64,000 bases of DNA, from the NCBI RefSeq assembly GCF_003797125.1, contig NZ_RKKE01000011.1:1-64000 (forward strand), given 5' to 3'. Source of the stretch: Shewanella frigidimarina (lineage in GTDB: Bacteria; Pseudomonadota; Gammaproteobacteria; Enterobacterales; Shewanellaceae). The notes beneath the pieces are model-generated. The model worked only from the letters and a program-made list of their open reading frames with translations, was not told the DNA's origin and made no database searches. Each line of letters opens with the position of its first letter. Position 1 is the stretch's first letter. Positions 61,412 through 64,000 of this stretch are shown here, one piece after another. The translations under genes were made by a program, and so were the position numbers.

Positions 61412-64000
61412 ATGATGCCGTTAATGGATGACGTAGCAAAATTAAAAGCGCAGCTGGCTGAGTTAGTCTCACAACAAGGTGCACAACAAGCCGATGTAAA
61501 TCAGCAGTTAGCGAAATTCGGCCAGCAACTTGATGCTTTGGCCCTGCAAGTACAAGCACAAAATAACAATGAACAACACATTAGCTTGGCTGGCGAAAAC
61601 TTACATGTTCCTGTGTATGAGAGTCGAGCAAACGATTCGAGCGGCAATATCGTTGCCGATAAACCTCAATACTCTTCTTCCGCTTGGGAACGCCAACCGT
61701 TAGACACAAATCATTCAGCGTCAGCGCCATCCATAACTGCGCAACAAACCTCGATAGTCACAAAGTCACCAGCCAGACGAAGTGCGCTAAGTGCTATGGT
61801 CTCTCAATTAGCTGAAGCTATTGGCGAATTCAGTGCATCTGCACTTGCACCATTGTCTGGGTTAACCGAACAAGCAAAAAGCTTTTATCAACATTACCAA
61901 GCGAAGGGTTTAGGTGCTGTATTTTTGATGACCGTTGCCGGCATCATTACGCTGACACTTGGGTTTGGTTACTTATTACAGTTTTCTATTAACAACTGGT
62001 TTTCAGAGCTGGGTAAAGCGTTATTAGGTTTAGGCGTAGCAAATAGCATTATTATCGGTGGTGTGTTCATTCGACAAAAACGACCGGGCATGCAAGATTT
62101 TGGTTCAGGGCTTGTTGGTCTTGGGCTTATTCTTAACTACTTGTGTTTGTATTTCTTAGGGCCGTATTTTCAGCTTATTCCCGATACAGCCTGCTTTGGT
62201 CTGCTGTTACTCAACACCGTTTTTGGTTATGGTTTATCATTTAAACTCGACACCAAAGTGGTGGCCATTGTCGCCTTACTTGGTGGTTCACTTGCGCCAT
62301 TGATGTTACTTGATGGTGGTCAAACACCATTATTGTACCTGCCGTATTTAATGCTTATCGGTATCTGCTCGATGGTACAAAGCCACAAATTAGTTTGGCC
62401 GATACTCATCGAAATAACTGCATTACTCCATATCGCTTGCATACAAATACTCAGCTTATTTATTCAATTGCCGCTATCTGTCATTGATTGGCAAACCGGC
62501 TTAGCATTATTGATGATCAATGGGCTCTTCTACCTCTACGGTATTGCCAGCTTATTATTTGTCATCAAGTCTGCGTTAACACCAAGACTGCTAGCGGTTC
62601 CAATCGCACTCATGGTTTTTACTCTCTACACCCTAACGGAATGGAGTATTTTTGCTGGTGAGCTATTTGCACTTAATGCATTGCTGTGTGGCTTGTTATA
62701 TTGGGTAATTAAACGCGATAAAGATATTAGTGCACTTGCCTTGGCTTTTGCCGGAAGCTTTGCTGGTTTTGCCGCACTGTTTTTACTCAGCGTCGAACTG
62801 ATGGGATTAGTGTTGTTATTAGAGGGATTATTGTTACTGTGGATTGGCTGTAAACAACAATTTAACCCTATTAGAGCAGAAGCTTATGTCTTGCTGATAC
62901 TGGGCATAATCAGCAGTTTTGCTAACGTATTTGATGTACTAACCCTGCCACACTATGACAATAATGGCTTATTAGGGTATCAAGCATTATTGAGCTTATC
63001 GATGGCACTTACCTGTGCAATGACTTTTGCAGCACAAAAGCTTCTTAGCCGCCATCAAGCTGATTTAATGACATTTGAGCACCTAGCTGTACGGTTTATC
63101 CGAGAGTTACTTGGAGTGCTTTATACGGTTACCTTATTACTCATTAGCTTCTTTATCACTGAGCAATATTGGCTTAATACATTGCCATTAATAAGCTTAT
63201 TACTACTGTACATGAGTGCTAAACACACCCTACGCTTTAGCGAAGTATTAGCCTGGATAGTGCAACTGCCTCTACTAGGATTAGTGATTATTGGCATGGT
63301 AGACGCCAATAGCTTGAGTTTTGCAGACCAAGCTATGAACGCTAAGTTAGCCCGTATCGAGCTCTTTACCGGATTGTTACTCGCGTATTATTGGTACAAA
63401 AAATATTACGCCGACGCTAAGTTAATCCGCTTTGCTTACTATGTTCAGTTGGCATGTTATTTAGCCTTACCATTGCTGCTATTACCTAAAATCGTTCGTA
63501 GTTATCCAGACTATATTGCTATCGCATTATGGGTAAGCAGCCTCATGAGCTTAGGATTAGCATACCTTGTTAATCACAAGAGTCTTCGCTATGAGTCGCA
63601 AATACTGACGGTATTAGCAACCATGGTTACAGCAGCAATGTGTCTCGCAGAACTGTGGCAAGGACTAATCGCATTGGTGATTGGTTTATCATTTATTGGG
63701 CTCATTAGCTGGCGTTATACTCAGTTACCTGAGAAGTGGCAGCAAATGACTACGCTTCAATGGCATATTGGTCCATATTATATTGCCTTAGTAATCGCTG
63801 TATTGAGTCAAACAGTTACGAACCTAATCCACCCATCATGGGCAATTACTGCTTTAATTATTTGCACATATTTCAGTGTGATTACCGAAAGAAGCACTCG
63901 TATAGGTCGACATTTAAAGCAGGCCTTAGCACCTAGTTATAGCTTGGCTTACACGGCAATCTTTATCTGTGCCATTTTACCTATTGTGCTTCACAGTGAA
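61412..64000 (+). CDS. DUF2339 multi-pass membrane protein, partial (3' end beyond window)
   Basis: The frame from the ATG at 61412 stays open for 863 codons to the right edge. The N-terminus is a Gln-rich coiled coil (about 1-65: KLKAQLAELVSQQ and similar), then a low-complexity Ser/Thr linker, then from about residue 165 many hydrophobic helices, starting GLGAVFLMTVAGIITLTLG and including FGSGLVGLGLILNYLCLYFL. This is the DUF2339 layout, found in large inner-membrane proteins of unknown function. GGGATAA precedes tandem ATG codons; either may be used. No link to the flagellar genes is evident. Confidence 0.82.
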   Translation, partial: MMPLMDDVAKLKAQLAELVSQQGAQQADVNQQLAKFGQQLDALALQVQAQNNNEQHISLAGENLHVPVYESRANDSSGNIVADKPQYSSSAWERQPLDTNHSASAPSITAQQTSIVTKSPARRSALSAMVSQLAEAIGEFSASALAPLSGLTEQAKSFYQHYQAKGLGAVFLMTVAGIITLTLGFGYLLQFSINNWFSELGKALLGLGVANSIIIGGVFIRQKRPGMQDFGSGLVGLGLILNYLCLYFLGPYFQLIPDTACFGLLLLNTVFGYGLSFKLDTKVVAIVALLGGSLAPLMLLDGGQTPLLYLPYLMLIGICSMVQSHKLVWPILIEITALLHIACIQILSLFIQLPLSVIDWQTGLALLMINGLFYLYGIASLLFVIKSALTPRLLAVPIALMVFTLYTLTEWSIFAGELFALNALLCGLLYWVIKRDKDISALALAFAGSFAGFAALFLLSVELMGLVLLLEGLLLLWIGCKQQFNPIRAEAYVLLILGIISSFANVFDVLTLPHYDNNGLLGYQALLSLSMALTCAMTFAAQKLLSRHQADLMTFEHLAVRFIRELLGVLYTVTLLLISFFITEQYWLNTLPLISLLLLYMSAKHTLRFSEVLAWIVQLPLLGLVIIGMVDANSLSFADQAMNAKLARIELFTGLLLAYYWYKKYYADAKLIRFAYYVQLACYLALPLLLLPKIVRSYPDYIAIALWVSSLMSLGLAYLVNHKSLRYESQILTVLATMVTAAMCLAELWQGLIALVIGLSFIGLISWRYTQLPEKWQQMTTLQWHIGPYYIALVIAVLSQTVTNLIHPSWAITALIICTYFSVITERSTRIGRHLKQALAPSYSLAYTAIFICAILPIVLHSE

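Overview
The window reads as a chromosome segment of a marine gammaproteobacterium, most likely a Shewanella. The support is inferential: the argCBFGH cluster divergent from argE with ppc beside it, the AcnA/FumC and OmpR/EnvZ proteins, FlgP/FlgT-type flagellar outer-membrane proteins known mainly from Vibrio and Shewanella relatives, and moderate-to-low GC. No rRNA or tRNA gene and no CRISPR array was seen.

Region 1 (1-5460) is accessory DNA. On the minus strand a tyrosine recombinase (gmtY-like) is translationally coupled to a gene built from 57-residue integrase-type repeats (gmtZ-like) that runs off the left edge. Together they look like one end of a gamma-mobile-trio (GMT) island. The island end lies inside greB: from about 2187 rightwards only the C-terminal part of GreB remains. 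To its right come a short gene remnant, a DUF4937-type protein, and a two-gene toxin/immunity pair resembling Tse2/Tsi2. That pair sits between two inverted repeats of about 330-350 bp.

Region 2 (5460-25500) is mostly core: a YjdF-type membrane protein, acnA and fumC divergent, a CSS-motif EAL phosphodiesterase, a double-length RecX-like protein, the cyoABCDE quinol oxidase operon with a methionine-rich CyoA tail, an internally duplicated exported protein, ompR-envZ, a chemoreceptor and a peroxiredoxin.

Region 3 (25500-46300) holds small functional modules. These are a MerR regulator/copper ATPase/cupredoxin operon with a MerR-type 19-bp-spacer promoter; dkgB; a LysR/MFS pair; LysR/DoxX/pirin; a three-gene PepSY operon behind a Fur box; a periplasmic molybdo-iron-sulfur oxidoreductase with its tri-heme cytochrome c; yiaVW; and a secreted lipase with an Ig-like partner.

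Region 4 (46300-57400) is arginine biosynthesis (argCBFGH, divergent argE) followed by ppc and a YceB-type lipoprotein. A possible miniature inverted-repeat element sits between argG and argH, and candidate ArgR boxes lie between argC and argE.

Region 5 (57400-64000) is a small flagellar outer-membrane set (FlgP, FlgH, FlgT) plus an unrecognised 259-residue protein, away from any visible main flagellar operon, and then a DUF2339 multi-pass membrane protein that runs off the right edge.
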